The notes: generated by a model from the sequence alone, not told the origin. DNA of 64,000 bases from Nitrospirota bacterium (GCA_009773415.1 WSNO01000013.1:1-64000); one strand, 5' to 3'; shown: positions 34,259 through 43,059, counted from the stretch's first letter. A program made the numbers and translations.

Positions 34259-35701
34259 ATGAAAAAAATGTTCTTGCTGTTCACGTTGTTTTTCTGCTTC
34301 ACGCTCCTGAATGGCCTGCCGGTATATGCGAGCGGGGCAGACGAACCAGCGGTCTGCAAACAGTCGGCTCAGGAGCCGTGCGCAGAAGCGACTCCCCGGA
34401 AGCCCGAGTCGTCGGTTCTGCCGAAGATTCCGGCTTCGCCTGCTCCGGCTGCACCATCACAGAGTCCTCGCGCACATCAGCCCTTCACCGTCTATTTCTT
34501 TGAGGGAGATGGCTGTCCTCACTGCGCTGACGAGAAGAAATTTCTGGACGCAATGAAAAAGAAGTATCCGAAAATGCGCGTCCTCGACTATGAGGTCTGG
34601 CACAGCCGGGAAAATGCGCAGGTGCTCGGAATAATGGCAAAGGCGCATGGTATACAGGCGGGCAGCGTACCGGTCACGTTCATCGGACTGAAAAGTTATG
34701 TCGGCTTCTCGGAGCAGACGAAAGAGTCTCTGGGAAAAGCAATCGAAGAGTGCGCGCAGAAAGGGTGCCCCGACCCTGCCGACCTGTTAAAGAGGAAAGA
34801 ACCGGAAGCGGCCGGAGATTCAGCGCCGCAGGAAACTGCGGTGCCGGAGCCGCAGGAAACCTCGATAGAGGTGCCTTTCTTCGGCAAAGTTGATGCGGCG
34901 TCCCTGTCGTTGCCGGTAATGACCGTTGTAATCGCGGGTCTCGACAGCTTTAATCCCTGCGCATTCTTTGTCCTGCTTTCACTGCTCGGCATCCTTATTC
35001 ATGCGCATTCCCGCGCGAAAATGCTTCTTATCGGCGGGATATTCGTCTTTTTTTCGGGGTTCATTTATTTCCTGTTCATGGCGGCGTGGCTGAATGTTTT
35101 TCTGCTGCTCGGCAGCGTTGCGCTCATAACAACCACCGCCGGCATCGTCTCGATTATCATCGCTGCCGTCAACATCAAGGACTTCTTCTGGTTCAAGGAG
35201 GGTGTTTCTCTCACCATTCCGGATTCTGCACAATCAAAGCTTTTCGACCGGATGCGCAAGCTGCTGAAAGCATCGTCGCTGCCCTCCGTTATCGCGGGAA
35301 CTATTGTGCTTGCAATCGCAGCGAATTCCTACGAACTGCTCTGCACCGCCGGATTCCCGATGGTCTTCACGCGCATACTCACTCTCAACCATTTGCCCTC
35401 AAGCACGTATTATGCGTACCTCGCTCTTTATAACATCGTCTACATCATTCCGCTCGCAACGATTGTCTGCATCTTCAGCATTACGCTCGGCAGGCGGCAG
35501 TTGAGCGAGTGGGAGGGCCGGGTACTCAAGCTGGTATCAGGCATGATGATGCTTGGACTCGGCGTCATGCTCGTATGGAATCCGGCATTGCTGAACAACA
35601 TTTTCGTCTCGTTCAGTGTTCTGGCGGGGGCAGTCGTAATTTCAGCGATACTTGCTGTTCTTGCCAAAAAGGGAGCCCCGGGGGAAAGACGAAAACCGTA
35701 A
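34259..35701 (+). CDS. Glutaredoxin-like domain fused to a CcdA/DsbD-like membrane domain
   Basis: A 480-residue protein. Signal/anchor KKMFLLFTLFFCFTLLNGLP is followed by a Pro/Ala-rich linker, a periplasmic thioredoxin-fold domain at about 75-180 with active site CPHC (Cys86, Cys89), a second linker, and six or seven membrane helices from residue 220. The two membrane cysteines sit in DSFNPCAFFVLL and YELLCTAGFP, the pair that relays electrons in CcdA/DsbD-type transporters. It likely carries reducing power across the inner membrane to the attached periplasmic domain. A leader ORF and extended -10 precede it. Partners unknown. Confidence 0.85.
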   Translation: MKKMFLLFTLFFCFTLLNGLPVYASGADEPAVCKQSAQEPCAEATPRKPESSVLPKIPASPAPAAPSQSPRAHQPFTVYFFEGDGCPHCADEKKFLDAMKKKYPKMRVLDYEVWHSRENAQVLGIMAKAHGIQAGSVPVTFIGLKSYVGFSEQTKESLGKAIEECAQKGCPDPADLLKRKEPEAAGDSAPQETAVPEPQETSIEVPFFGKVDAASLSLPVMTVVIAGLDSFNPCAFFVLLSLLGILIHAHSRAKMLLIGGIFVFFSGFIYFLFMAAWLNVFLLLGSVALITTTAGIVSIIIAAVNIKDFFWFKEGVSLTIPDSAQSKLFDRMRKLLKASSLPSVIAGTIVLAIAANSYELLCTAGFPMVFTRILTLNHLPSSTYYAYLALYNIVYIIPLATIVCIFSITLGRRQLSEWEGRVLKLVSGMMMLGLGVMLVWNPALLNNIFVSFSVLAGAVVISAILAVLAKKGAPGERRKP

Positions 35702-35714
35702 ACCTTCCTCCATC

Positions 35715-35723
35715 TGATATACT
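35715..35723 (+). promoter_or_regulatory. Extended -10 promoter (TGATATACT)
   Basis: TATACT with upstream TG at 35715-35723 gives a start near 35730 and a 26-base leader with a strong AGGAGGT Shine-Dalgarno before ATG 35756. Confidence 0.45.
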
Positions 35724-35755
35724 TCAACAGAAGTTCCGACAGGAGGTATCACCGC

Positions 35756-35986
35756 ATGGGCGAAATTGAAGATCTTTCCATGAACGTTGCAAACGCATAC
35801 GAAGACAGCTATTTCGACAAGCAGAAGCGTCCGGTTTTTGACGCAATTCTGAACCGCTATCTGGCAGCCGTCGACACCGGCCGGGAAGAAGACGTCTATG
35901 AAGTGATTGTTACGCTCGGACGCCGCCATCCTGCAGAATTCCAGCTGTTCATTGCGGAGCTCAGACAAAACAAGCTGCTTGCATAA
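35756..35986 (+). CDS. Small uncharacterised acidic helical protein
   Basis: A 76-residue protein without signal or membrane segment; predicted all-helical (FDAILNRYLAAVDTGREEDV). A strong AGGAGGT lies 8 bases before the ATG and its own extended -10 is present, so it is very likely a real gene. I do not recognise a family. It ends just before the convergent HNH/DUF507/rpsR operon. Confidence 0.65.
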   Translation: MGEIEDLSMNVANAYEDSYFDKQKRPVFDAILNRYLAAVDTGREEDVYEVIVTLGRRHPAEFQLFIAELRQNKLLA

Positions 35987-36035
35987 AAGTGCAGTGAACC
36001 CATCATATACTGCCGTCCGGTCAATCCGCTCTCTT

Positions 36036-36380
36036 TTAAAGACTGCGGAGATATTCTTCCCACTCCAGCGGCAGAAGGTATTTCTTTTTATTGTTGCATT
36101 CCTTGCAGGCGGTTACGATGTTGTTTTTCGCAGATGTGCCGCCGCGGATGAGCGGAACGATGTGGTCCATGGTGAGTTCCGAAGGATGGGTTTTCGCGTT
36201 ACAGTAATAACAGACACCCCGTGCGAGCTTCTGCTTCCACCAGGCGCTCTGCCGCAGCTCACGAGCCTTCTGGCGCCCCCGCTTGACATCCTCGGCGGAG
36301 CTTGCGGGAATAAAGGGCTCTATCTTCGTCCCCTCTTGTTCTCTTCCTCCTCGTAATACTTCTTGTAGACGATCTCCCAC
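36036..36380 (-). CDS. HNH endonuclease-family protein
   Basis: About 114 residues from GTG 36380, though the first 20 overlap the DUF507 gene by 61 bases and the true start may be further in. Zinc pairs CYYC (near 57-60) and CKEC (near 92-95) frame the HNH core ELTMDHIVPLIRGGTSAKNN. Genes of this kind are common as single small HNH nucleases of unknown role. Last gene of the ribosomal operon. Confidence 0.85.
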   Translation of the reverse strand: MGDRLQEVLRGGREQEGTKIEPFIPASSAEDVKRGRQKARELRQSAWWKQKLARGVCYYCNAKTHPSELTMDHIVPLIRGGTSAKNNIVTACKECNNKKKYLLPLEWEEYLRSL

Positions 36381-36598
36381 TCGGGGCTTCCTTCGACCAG
36401 CTTTTTGGAAAGGGTGTCGATTTTTGCGCGCACCGCAGCGTCGAACTCTTCGCCAAGTTTCAGTTCTGCGACGAATACCCGCTTGATTTCCCGACGGATA
36501 TCGCTTTCTTCGACCTTTGCCTCAATCAGTCCCTGCTGGAGCAGTCCTCTGAGAAGCATATGGGTGGTATGGGTGATTTTGTCTTCGGAAAGCATCAT
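36320..36598 (-). CDS. DUF507 family protein, copy 2
   Basis: A 92-residue helical protein with the DUF507 style (MMLSEDKITHTTHMLLRGLL; SPEWEIVYKKYYEEEE). Its start overlaps the first DUF507 gene by four bases. DUF507 pairs are known in Nitrospirota, Aquificota and Desulfobacterota; function unknown. Confidence 0.85.
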   Translation of the reverse strand: MMLSEDKITHTTHMLLRGLLQQGLIEAKVEESDIRREIKRVFVAELKLGEEFDAAVRAKIDTLSKKLVEGSPEWEIVYKKYYEEEENKRGRR

Positions 36599-36876
36599 AG
36601 GATGATGTTCCTCTCTCTGACAAGCTTTAGCTTGGTCATCTCGAAAAGCTTGCGGTAGTCCACGCGACCCTTGTTTATCTCGTCTTCGTACTTCCGGAGT
36701 ACCTGCCGGACCTCTTCGTTGAGGCGGTCTTCAATGGTGAGTTCGTTCATGAGCAGTTTTTCCATCTCGTCTGCAAGCTGCGCAGGCGGAACCGTCGGCT
36801 CAATAAAGTCTTTCTTTATTAGAGCATCGACGATCCGCTGCGAAATTATCGGAACCCATGTTTTCGGGATCCGCAT
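36595..36876 (-). CDS. DUF507 family protein, copy 1
   Basis: A 93-residue helical protein: MRIPKTWVPIISQRIVDALI, then an acidic helix (LADEMEKLLMNELTIEDRLN) and YRKLFEMTKLKLVRE. It is four bases downstream of rpsR and overlaps copy 2, so expression is tied to the ribosomal operon. Function unknown for the family. Confidence 0.85.
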   Translation of the reverse strand: MRIPKTWVPIISQRIVDALIKKDFIEPTVPPAQLADEMEKLLMNELTIEDRLNEEVRQVLRKYEDEINKGRVDYRKLFEMTKLKLVRERNIIL

Positions 36877-36880
36877 CCGT

Positions 36881-37111
36881 CTATCGCTCCATGAACGGCA
36901 GAAGTGCTATTGAGCGGGCGCGCTTGACTGCTTCGGTCAGCTCACGCTGATGAGCGGCACAGGTGCCGGTCATTTTGCGGGAAAGCATCTTGCCGCGCTC
37001 GGTCATATAATTGCGGAGCGTCTTAAGTTCCTTATAATCTATGAACGGGGCCTTGTCTGCGCAGAATCTGCAGAATTTTCTTCTCTGGAATCTTTTCTGC
37101 TGGTATGCCAT
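36881..37111 (-). CDS. rpsR: 30S ribosomal protein S18
   Basis: A 76-residue protein with [13 protein letters not shown], the start of the S18 signature, then [20 protein letters not shown] and the conserved end [13 protein letters not shown]. It binds the 16S rRNA platform with S6. It keeps its CxxC pair (a zinc-binding form). It is in the canonical order rpsF-ssb-rpsR. Confidence 0.97.
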   Translation of the reverse strand: MAYQQKRFQRRKFCRFCADKAPFIDYKELKTLRNYMTERGKMLSRKMTGTCAAHQRELTEAVKRARSIALLPFMER

Positions 37112-37141
37112 ATATAGTTCCTTCCTTCTTTCTGGTGTCGT

Positions 37142-37534
37142 TTAAAAGGGCTCGAGATCAGAGGTTTCGTCCGGCGGCGTCATATCTCCCGACCCCGCCC
37201 CGGAGGACGGAGCGTCCTTCTTTGAGAGAAATCTCAGAGTGTTCGCCACCACTTCCATTTTTGACTTCTTCTGGCCTTCATACTCCCAGCGACGCTCGCG
37301 CAGTCTGCCCTCAACAAGAACCGAACGGCCCTTGCTCAGATACTGGCCGCAGGATTCCGCCTGCTTGCCCCAGACAACGCAATCGATAAAGAGCGTCTCT
37401 TCCTTATTCTCATCTCCGGAGCGGTAACGCGAATTAACCGCAATCGCAACGGTCGCAACGGGCGTGCCGCTTGGCGTGTACCGCACTTCCGGATCCTTGG
37501 TGAGATTGCCGATGAGAATGACGCGGTTGAACAT
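37142..37534 (-). CDS. ssb: Single-stranded DNA-binding protein
   Basis: A 130-residue protein. OB-fold opening MFNRVILIGNLTKDPEVRYT, RYRSGDENKEETLFIDCVVWGKQAE in the core, and an acidic tail ending DLEPF that recruits replication and repair partners (usual end DDDIPF). It overlaps the rpsF stop by one base and belongs to the rpsF-ssb-rpsR operon. Confidence 0.97.
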   Translation of the reverse strand: MFNRVILIGNLTKDPEVRYTPSGTPVATVAIAVNSRYRSGDENKEETLFIDCVVWGKQAESCGQYLSKGRSVLVEGRLRERRWEYEGQKKSKMEVVANTLRFLSKKDAPSSGAGSGDMTPPDETSDLEPF

Positions 37535-37908
37535 TACGCTTTCGCTTTCTGCTCCGCGGGAGCGACTTCTGCTGCAGTTACCGGGACGCCGGTAATATCG
37601 GCCGGAAGCGCTGCAATCTGCTTCTTGCCGAGCCGGATAACCATGAATTTGATAATCTGGTCGTAGACCTTGAAGAATGTTTCGAGCTGGCGGATTGCCG
37701 TGGACGGGGCCTTGAAGATAAACATCACATAGTGGCCCATCTTCTGCTTGTTCATCTCATACGCGAGACGACGCTTGCCCCAGTTGTCTACCTTGAGGAC
37801 TTCTCCTCCGCCCTTGACGACCACGTCCGCAACCTTTTCGAGTGCAGCCTTCAGTTCGTCTTCGGCGAGTGAGGGGTTAATAATGACTACCGTTTCATAA
37901 AAATTCAC
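37534..37908 (-). CDS. rpsF: 30S ribosomal protein S6
   Basis: A 124-residue protein from GTG 37908, chosen because GGAGG lies 6 bases upstream and the family begins at (M)NFYETVVIINPSL. RRLAYEMNKQKMGHYVMF and the short Ala-rich tail are typical. It dimerises with S18 in the small subunit. First gene of the operon. Confidence 0.97.
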   Translation of the reverse strand: MNFYETVVIINPSLAEDELKAALEKVADVVVKGGGEVLKVDNWGKRRLAYEMNKQKMGHYVMFIFKAPSTAIRQLETFFKVYDQIIKFMVIRLGKKQIAALPADITGVPVTAAEVAPAEQKAKA

Positions 37909-37936
37909 CTGACACCTCCATATGGATCTATAGCCC

Positions 37937-38008
37937 TGTCCCAAGGAAGAGCATGGAGGGACACCCTGCGTCTTAAACACGGGATACCCGTAACTCGTTT
38001 TTATACCA
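37937..38008 (-). promoter_or_regulatory. rpsF promoter and structured leader
   Basis: An extended -10 TGGTATAAA (38000-38008, minus strand) gives a start near 37993 and an 85-base leader. The leader can form ACGGG-ATA-CCCGT-type and TGTCCC/GGGACA hairpins (37979-37991 and 37937-37963). S6:S18 autoregulatory leaders are known in many bacteria; whether this one binds S6:S18 is not shown. Confidence 0.4.
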
Positions 38009-38025
38009 CAGCAGGGAGGGGAAAA

Positions 38026-39423
38026 TCAAACCATCCTGTAGATTTTCAGCTTTTTTGCCAGGGTGTTGCGGTTTATCCCGAGAAGTTTTGCTGCCTTGAG
38101 CTGGTTGCCACCCGTCTCTTTGAGCACAATGGCAAACAGGGCCTTTTCTACTTCAACGGTAACGGTATCGTACAGATTCGAGCTTTCGAGCTTTTTCATC
38201 TGCTTCAGAAACCCGTTCAGCTTGCCCTCCAGAAAGTCGCGCATGGAGCAAGCTCCATACGCTTCAGAGAAGAGGTCTTTCCGCTCAATCAGACTGCCGC
38301 GAGAAAGGATACAGGCCTTCTTGATGGCATTTTCGAGTTCGCGGACATTACCCGGCCAGTCAAATTCACGGAGCGCCTTCTGCGCATCCTTCGAAAGATC
38401 CTTCGGGGCAAGATCGAGCGCCCGCAGCGTTTCGTTCAGGAAATGCTCGGCAAGGGAGAGGACATCATCGGGTCGCTCCCGGAGTGGCGGCAGATGAATC
38501 CCGATAACATTAAACCGGTAATACAAATCCTCCCGGAACTGCCCTTTCCGGACAGAATCTTTCAGGTCGCGGTTCGTCGCGCCGACAATTCTGACATCAG
38601 CCTTGATCACTTTGCTGCTGCCGAGCGGACTGTACTCGCGTTCCTGCAGGAAGCGCAGCAGCTTGGCCTGCAGTCCCAGATCCAGTTCTGAAATTTCGTC
38701 AAGGAACAGGGTGCCGCCGTCCGCCGACTGAATTTTGCCGGCTGTTTTTTCATGCGCGCCGGTAAATGCGCCCTTCTCCCAGCCGAAAAGCTCGGCTTCA
38801 AGCAGATCTTTCGGAATCGCCGCCGCGTTCACCGCCATAAACGGGCCGAACTTGCGGTGGCTGTTGTTATGAATGCTGCGGGCAACCAGTTCCTTGCCGG
38901 TCCCGCTCTCGCCGGAAACCAGCACGGTCACATCCTTCGGTGCCACCCGTCCGATTTCCTTGAAGACTTTCAGCATCCCCTTGCTCCGGCCGATCATGAG
39001 CGATGCCTTCTGCTCCTCTTTGCTCTGGCGAAGGGTCAAAAGCTCCTGGCGCAGGGCGATATCGCGGAATGCCTTATCAACAACAATTTTCAGCTCTTCA
39101 ATGTCGAACGGCTTTTCGAGGTAATCATAGGCGCCCTCGCGCATAGCCTCCACCGCACTTTCCATGCGGCCATGCGCGGTTACCATGATGACGAGCGCTT
39201 CGGGACTAAAGACCCTGATGTCTCTCAGCGCATCGAGTCCGCTGCCGTCCGGCAGCATCATATCAAGAAGAACAAGGCGAAAGCCGTCCAGCGCCTTCAT
39301 GCCGGCCTTGAGCGTTGTCTTCGCCTCTATGTCATACCCGGAGGGCTCCAGGGCTTTTCGAATCACCCAGAGTACGCTCTCGTCGTCGTCAATTACCAGT
39401 ATGCGTCTGTCGACCGTTGTCAT
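38026..39423 (-). CDS. NtrC-type sigma-54 response regulator
   Basis: A 465-residue protein with receiver domain (ILVIDDDESVLWVI; acceptor Asp in LVLLDMMLPDGSG near 53), AAA+ domain with [11 protein letters not shown] near 165 and GAFTGAHEKTAGK near 218, and Fis-type HTH ETGGNQLKAAKLLGINRNTL at the end. It activates sigma-54 promoters when phosphorylated by the kinase encoded upstream, whose stop it overlaps by four bases. Target genes are not evident; nitrogen control is the family default. Confidence 0.93.
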   Translation of the reverse strand: MTTVDRRILVIDDDESVLWVIRKALEPSGYDIEAKTTLKAGMKALDGFRLVLLDMMLPDGSGLDALRDIRVFSPEALVIMVTAHGRMESAVEAMREGAYDYLEKPFDIEELKIVVDKAFRDIALRQELLTLRQSKEEQKASLMIGRSKGMLKVFKEIGRVAPKDVTVLVSGESGTGKELVARSIHNNSHRKFGPFMAVNAAAIPKDLLEAELFGWEKGAFTGAHEKTAGKIQSADGGTLFLDEISELDLGLQAKLLRFLQEREYSPLGSSKVIKADVRIVGATNRDLKDSVRKGQFREDLYYRFNVIGIHLPPLRERPDDVLSLAEHFLNETLRALDLAPKDLSKDAQKALREFDWPGNVRELENAIKKACILSRGSLIERKDLFSEAYGACSMRDFLEGKLNGFLKQMKKLESSNLYDTVTVEVEKALFAIVLKETGGNQLKAAKLLGINRNTLAKKLKIYRMV

Positions 39424-40538
39424 CTTTTTTTCTCGGGAATTCGGAGGGTCTCCGTTTGGAATGGTAAGTATACGCTAAACGTGGTCCCGCTGCCAAGTGT
39501 ACTCTTCACCCTGATAATGCCGCCATGGTCCCGGATAATCTTTTTCGAAAGGGCAAGGCCGAGACCGCTTCCGCCTTCTTTCCGGGTGTAATACGGCAAA
39601 AAGATGCGGGCTTGCTCTTCTCGCGGAATGCCGGCTCCGGTGTCCTGAATTCCAATAACCACCCATCGCTGCTTGCGCAGGCAACGGGCACGTCCGGGAT
39701 TTCTCCCCGATGCGCGTCCCGGTGGCTCATGGATAAGAGCATATTCGTGTGAAGGACGGGTTGAAATGGAGAGAATGCGCTCAAACTTCTTCGTCGAAAC
39801 CGCTTCAACTGCGTTTTTGAGGAGATTAATGAGCACCTGCAGAAGTTTGCTCTCATCTCCCGCAATAATCGGAAGACTCGGATCGTACGATTTCTGAACA
39901 GTGATATTCTGTTCTTTGACGGCGGGATCCATAACCTGCAGCGCATACTCGATAATCTCATGAATATTTACGGGGTGAAGAGCGGGCTTGCGGGTAATCG
40001 CAAGATACCCCTGTACAACAGCGTTCAGCCGGTCGGCTTCCTTGAGAATCAGCTGCACCGCTTCCGCTGCCTCTTTATTGGGCAGGGCCGCCTTGAGAAT
40101 CTGCGCAGCTCCCTTGATGCCGCTCAGCGGATTCTTCACTTCATGCGCTATGGTGCCAAGCAGGTAGAGCAGGGAATCGAACTGAAAATCTTCACGCTCG
40201 GGCAGATCCAGATGCTCGCGGAAACAGAGCAGCGCCCCTTCCAGTTTCGCTTCCGGATAAAACGGCACAATGGCGAGATCAACCGTTGCAGGACGGCCGG
40301 CTTCAAGTTGAATGTCCTTGCCGCTGTAAGGCCGGCCTTCAGAAAGGGTCTTCCCGAGAAACAGCGCCAGATCCGGCGCTTTCCCGAAAAGGTCGCTTAT
40401 TTCAGCGCCCTTCAGTTCAGTGCTGTTTCTGCCGAAAAACTCTTCTGCAGCCTTGTTGGCGAATACCAGTTCTCCCTGCGGATCAAAAAGACATATCGCT
40501 TCGTCGAGATTCTGCAGGATTGCTTCGGCAAGTTTCAC
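39420..40538 (-). CDS. NtrB/GlnL-type PAS sensor histidine kinase
   Basis: A 372-residue soluble kinase. The PAS domain is at 1-115 (LFDPQGELVFANKAAEEFFG), the H-box LGTIAHEVKNPLSGIKGAAQ near 137-156 and the HATPase has LINLLKNAVEAVS, IQDTGAGIPREEQ and GGSGLGLALSK. A basic insertion before the G1 box (GRASGRNPGRARCLRK) resembles the variable insert of GlnL proteins. It pairs with the NtrC-type gene downstream. Two bases separate it from nadD. Confidence 0.92.
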   Translation of the reverse strand: MKLAEAILQNLDEAICLFDPQGELVFANKAAEEFFGRNSTELKGAEISDLFGKAPDLALFLGKTLSEGRPYSGKDIQLEAGRPATVDLAIVPFYPEAKLEGALLCFREHLDLPEREDFQFDSLLYLLGTIAHEVKNPLSGIKGAAQILKAALPNKEAAEAVQLILKEADRLNAVVQGYLAITRKPALHPVNIHEIIEYALQVMDPAVKEQNITVQKSYDPSLPIIAGDESKLLQVLINLLKNAVEAVSTKKFERILSISTRPSHEYALIHEPPGRASGRNPGRARCLRKQRWVVIGIQDTGAGIPREEQARIFLPYYTRKEGGSGLGLALSKKIIRDHGGIIRVKSTLGSGTTFSVYLPFQTETLRIPEKKR

Positions 40539-40540
40539 AG

Positions 40541-41170
40541 CTATTCCCGGTAAAGCAGCTTTTTTTCTATATAGTCAGCAACAGAATCCGGGACAAGATA
40601 GCGAATGCTTTTATCCTCGCGAATCAGGCGGCGAATCTGCGTGGAGGAGATGCCGAGCGGCGTTATCTGAAGAAAAACAGCTGTTCTGCCACCTCGCAGC
40701 TGCCAGGTTTCCGGCTCCACGGCTACACGCTCGCCGAGAAACGGCGACTGCAAGACAATCTCCGGGGCAAAGCCCGGGCGAATGACAACAGCAAAGTCGA
40801 TGAGGCTTGTCAGCTCCTCCGGGCGATACCAGTTTGGAAGATCCAGGAATGCGTCGGCGCCGAGAATGAATATCAGGTCGTCCTGGGGATATCGCTCTGC
40901 AAGAGCCCGGGCGGTATCGACGGTGAACGATTTCTGCGCACTCTGCAGTTCAATATCGCACAGTGAGAACATCGGATTGCCGGCAATCGCCAGCTTCGTG
41001 AGAGCAACCCGGTCATGCATATCGGCAAGGTCGGCGTTTTTCAGCGGCGGATTTCCCGACGGAAGGAACTGGATTGCATCGAGCGACAGCAAGGTCCTCG
41101 CCTCTTCGGCTGCACGCAGATGACCATAATGGACAGGATTAAATGTCCCGCCAAAAAATCCAATCCGCAC
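40541..41170 (-). CDS. nadD: Nicotinate-nucleotide adenylyltransferase
   Basis: A 209-residue protein with GGTFNPVHYGHLRAAEEA at 6-23 (the HxGH nucleotidyltransferase motif), FILGADAFLDLPNWYRP near 105-121 and the second motif STQIRRLIRE near 178-187. It makes deamido-NAD from nicotinate mononucleotide and ATP in the cytoplasm. proA-nadD proximity is common. Confidence 0.96.
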   Translation of the reverse strand: MRIGFFGGTFNPVHYGHLRAAEEARTLLSLDAIQFLPSGNPPLKNADLADMHDRVALTKLAIAGNPMFSLCDIELQSAQKSFTVDTARALAERYPQDDLIFILGADAFLDLPNWYRPEELTSLIDFAVVIRPGFAPEIVLQSPFLGERVAVEPETWQLRGGRTAVFLQITPLGISSTQIRRLIREDKSIRYLVPDSVADYIEKKLLYRE

Positions 41171-41182
41171 GGTAGAGGCGTC

Positions 41183-41752
41183 CTAAGGTTCGAGTATTTT
41201 GTCGAGAGCTTCGTCGCCTTTTGTTTGGGCAAGCGGCGCTTCCTCCGGCAGATAGAGCATAACGCCGCCCCGCACCGGACGCACCACGAGTCTCCCCTGT
41301 GCAGCAAGATCGTTCGTTACCTTGATCGGATCTTCATTGTTGTAATACTTCTTGAATGCCTGGTTGAAGCCGGAATAGACCGTATGGATGCCTTTGTAAT
41401 TGTCTTTGCGAAGAGCGGGGATAGCCTTCCTGATAAACTCCTCATAACTCAGCTTCGGAGCGTCATCATAGCCCTGCCCCACAATGGCCGCAAGCGCCTC
41501 GTCTCCCTTGTTCGCGGCGGCTGGCGCTTCCTCCGGCAGATAGAGCATGACGCCGCCCCGCACCGGCCGAATCACGATTTTGCCCTGAGCCGCGAGCTCA
41601 TTGGTTGCCTGAATCGGGTCGACATCTCCGTAATGTTTCTTGAATGCCTGATTGAACCCGGAATAAACCGTATGGATGCCTTTATAGCTATCCTTGCGCA
41701 GTTTGACGATCGCCTTTTTAATAAACTCCTCATAGCTCAGCTTTTCGGACAT
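41183..41752 (-). CDS. Uncharacterised protein of two tandem near-identical wHTH-like units
   Basis: A 189-residue protein built from two approximately 90-residue copies: residues 3-92 and 97-186. Each has KLSYEEFI(K/R)KAI, YKGIHTVYSGFNQAFKK and RPVRGGVMLYLPEEAP. The Arg-rich beta-wing end (VIRPVRGGVMLYLP) after three helices suggests a winged-helix DNA- or RNA-binding fold. Copies are so alike that the duplication is recent. It lies between proA and nadD in one operon. I know no function; single-copy relatives exist in similar lineages by recall only. Confidence 0.7.
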   Translation of the reverse strand: MSEKLSYEEFIKKAIVKLRKDSYKGIHTVYSGFNQAFKKHYGDVDPIQATNELAAQGKIVIRPVRGGVMLYLPEEAPAAANKGDEALAAIVGQGYDDAPKLSYEEFIRKAIPALRKDNYKGIHTVYSGFNQAFKKYYNNEDPIKVTNDLAAQGRLVVRPVRGGVMLYLPEEAPLAQTKGDEALDKILEP

Positions 41753-41770
41753 AGCAGCCTCCCTGTGCGT

Positions 41771-43027
41771 TTATTGCCTTAATTGCCCGTTGCCGAAGAC
41801 AACGAATTTTGTGCAGGTTAACTCCTCAAGGCCCATCGGGCCGCGAGCGTGGATTTTATCGGTTGAGATGCCGATTTCGGCCCCAAGGCCGAACTGAAAC
41901 CCGTCATTCAGGCGCGTTGATGCGTTCACCAGCACCGCGGATGAATCAACCTCGCGCACAAAACGCATCGCTTTTGCATAGTCGCCGGTTACTATCACGT
42001 CAGTATGCAAAGAACCATAGGCGGCAATATGTGCCATTGCCTCATCCATATCCTTTACAACACGAACATTGAGAATCAGGTCCAGATACTCCATGCGGTA
42101 GTCGCCCTCTGCAATTTTCTTCGCTTCGGGAAAGAGCACCCGGGTTGCTGCACAGCCCTTTATCACAACACCGGCCGCAGCAAACCTCTTCAGCATCTTC
42201 GGAAGAAACTTCTTTGCAATCGCTTCATCAACAAGCATCGTCTCCATGGCATTACAGGTTCCCGGACGCTGTACCTTGGCATTGAAACAGATATCCCCGG
42301 CCATTTTCAGCTCAGCCTCCCGGTCAACAAAGACGTGGCACACTCCCTTGTAGTGCTTCAGCACCGGGATGCGGGAGTTTTCGGTTACCGTCCGGATAAG
42401 CCCTTCTCCTCCACGGGGGATAACGAGATCAATCAATCCCTCAAGCTTGATCATCTCCAGCACCGCCTCATGGCCCGGGGCATCAAGATAGGTGACAGCA
42501 CCGGGATGAATGCCGAATTGTTGCAGAACGCCCTGCAAAATCCTGACAACCATGCGATTGGAATTCAGCGCCTCGGAGCCTCCGCGCAGGATTACGGCGT
42601 TGCCGGTTTTCAGGCAGAGGCTCGATGCATCCGCGGTTACATTCGGACGAGATTCATAAATCATCGCTATGACGCCGATAGGGACACGCATACGGCCAAC
42701 CGTCATGCCGTTTGGTCGCTGCCGCATTGTGATGATTTCACCGACAGGATCGGGTAGTTGAGCAACTGCAGCGAGACCGCCTGCCATCTCGTCGATTCTT
42801 TTCCCGGTAAGAGCCAGGCGGTCAATCATCGCACTGGAAAGCCCTTTTTTACGGGCATATTCGAGATCTTTCGCATTTTCTTCAATCAGGTCCGCAGAGT
42901 GCTCCCTGAGGGCTTCGGCCATTGCACCTAGGACATCGTTCTTGAGCTGTGATGATGCGGTTGCAAGGCTGCGCGCACCCGCTCCGGCCTCTTTGGCCTT
43001 CTCCAGAACAAACCGCTTTATATCCAT
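41771..43027 (-). CDS. proA: Gamma-glutamyl phosphate reductase
   Basis: A 418-residue aldehyde-dehydrogenase-fold enzyme of proline synthesis, reducing gamma-glutamyl phosphate with NADPH. Catalytic Cys is in QRPGTCNAMETMLVD near 255; cofactor region KTGNAVILRGGSEALNSN near 140; end ELTCTKFVVFGNGQ. Shine-Dalgarno AAAGGAG is 7 bases before the ATG. It heads proA-wHTH-nadD-ntrB-ntrC. The usual partner proB is not in the window. Confidence 0.97.
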   Translation of the reverse strand: MDIKRFVLEKAKEAGAGARSLATASSQLKNDVLGAMAEALREHSADLIEENAKDLEYARKKGLSSAMIDRLALTGKRIDEMAGGLAAVAQLPDPVGEIITMRQRPNGMTVGRMRVPIGVIAMIYESRPNVTADASSLCLKTGNAVILRGGSEALNSNRMVVRILQGVLQQFGIHPGAVTYLDAPGHEAVLEMIKLEGLIDLVIPRGGEGLIRTVTENSRIPVLKHYKGVCHVFVDREAELKMAGDICFNAKVQRPGTCNAMETMLVDEAIAKKFLPKMLKRFAAAGVVIKGCAATRVLFPEAKKIAEGDYRMEYLDLILNVRVVKDMDEAMAHIAAYGSLHTDVIVTGDYAKAMRFVREVDSSAVLVNASTRLNDGFQFGLGAEIGISTDKIHARGPMGLEELTCTKFVVFGNGQLRQ

Positions 43028-43059
43028 AAGCGTACTCCTTTATATATAGAGCATATAAT

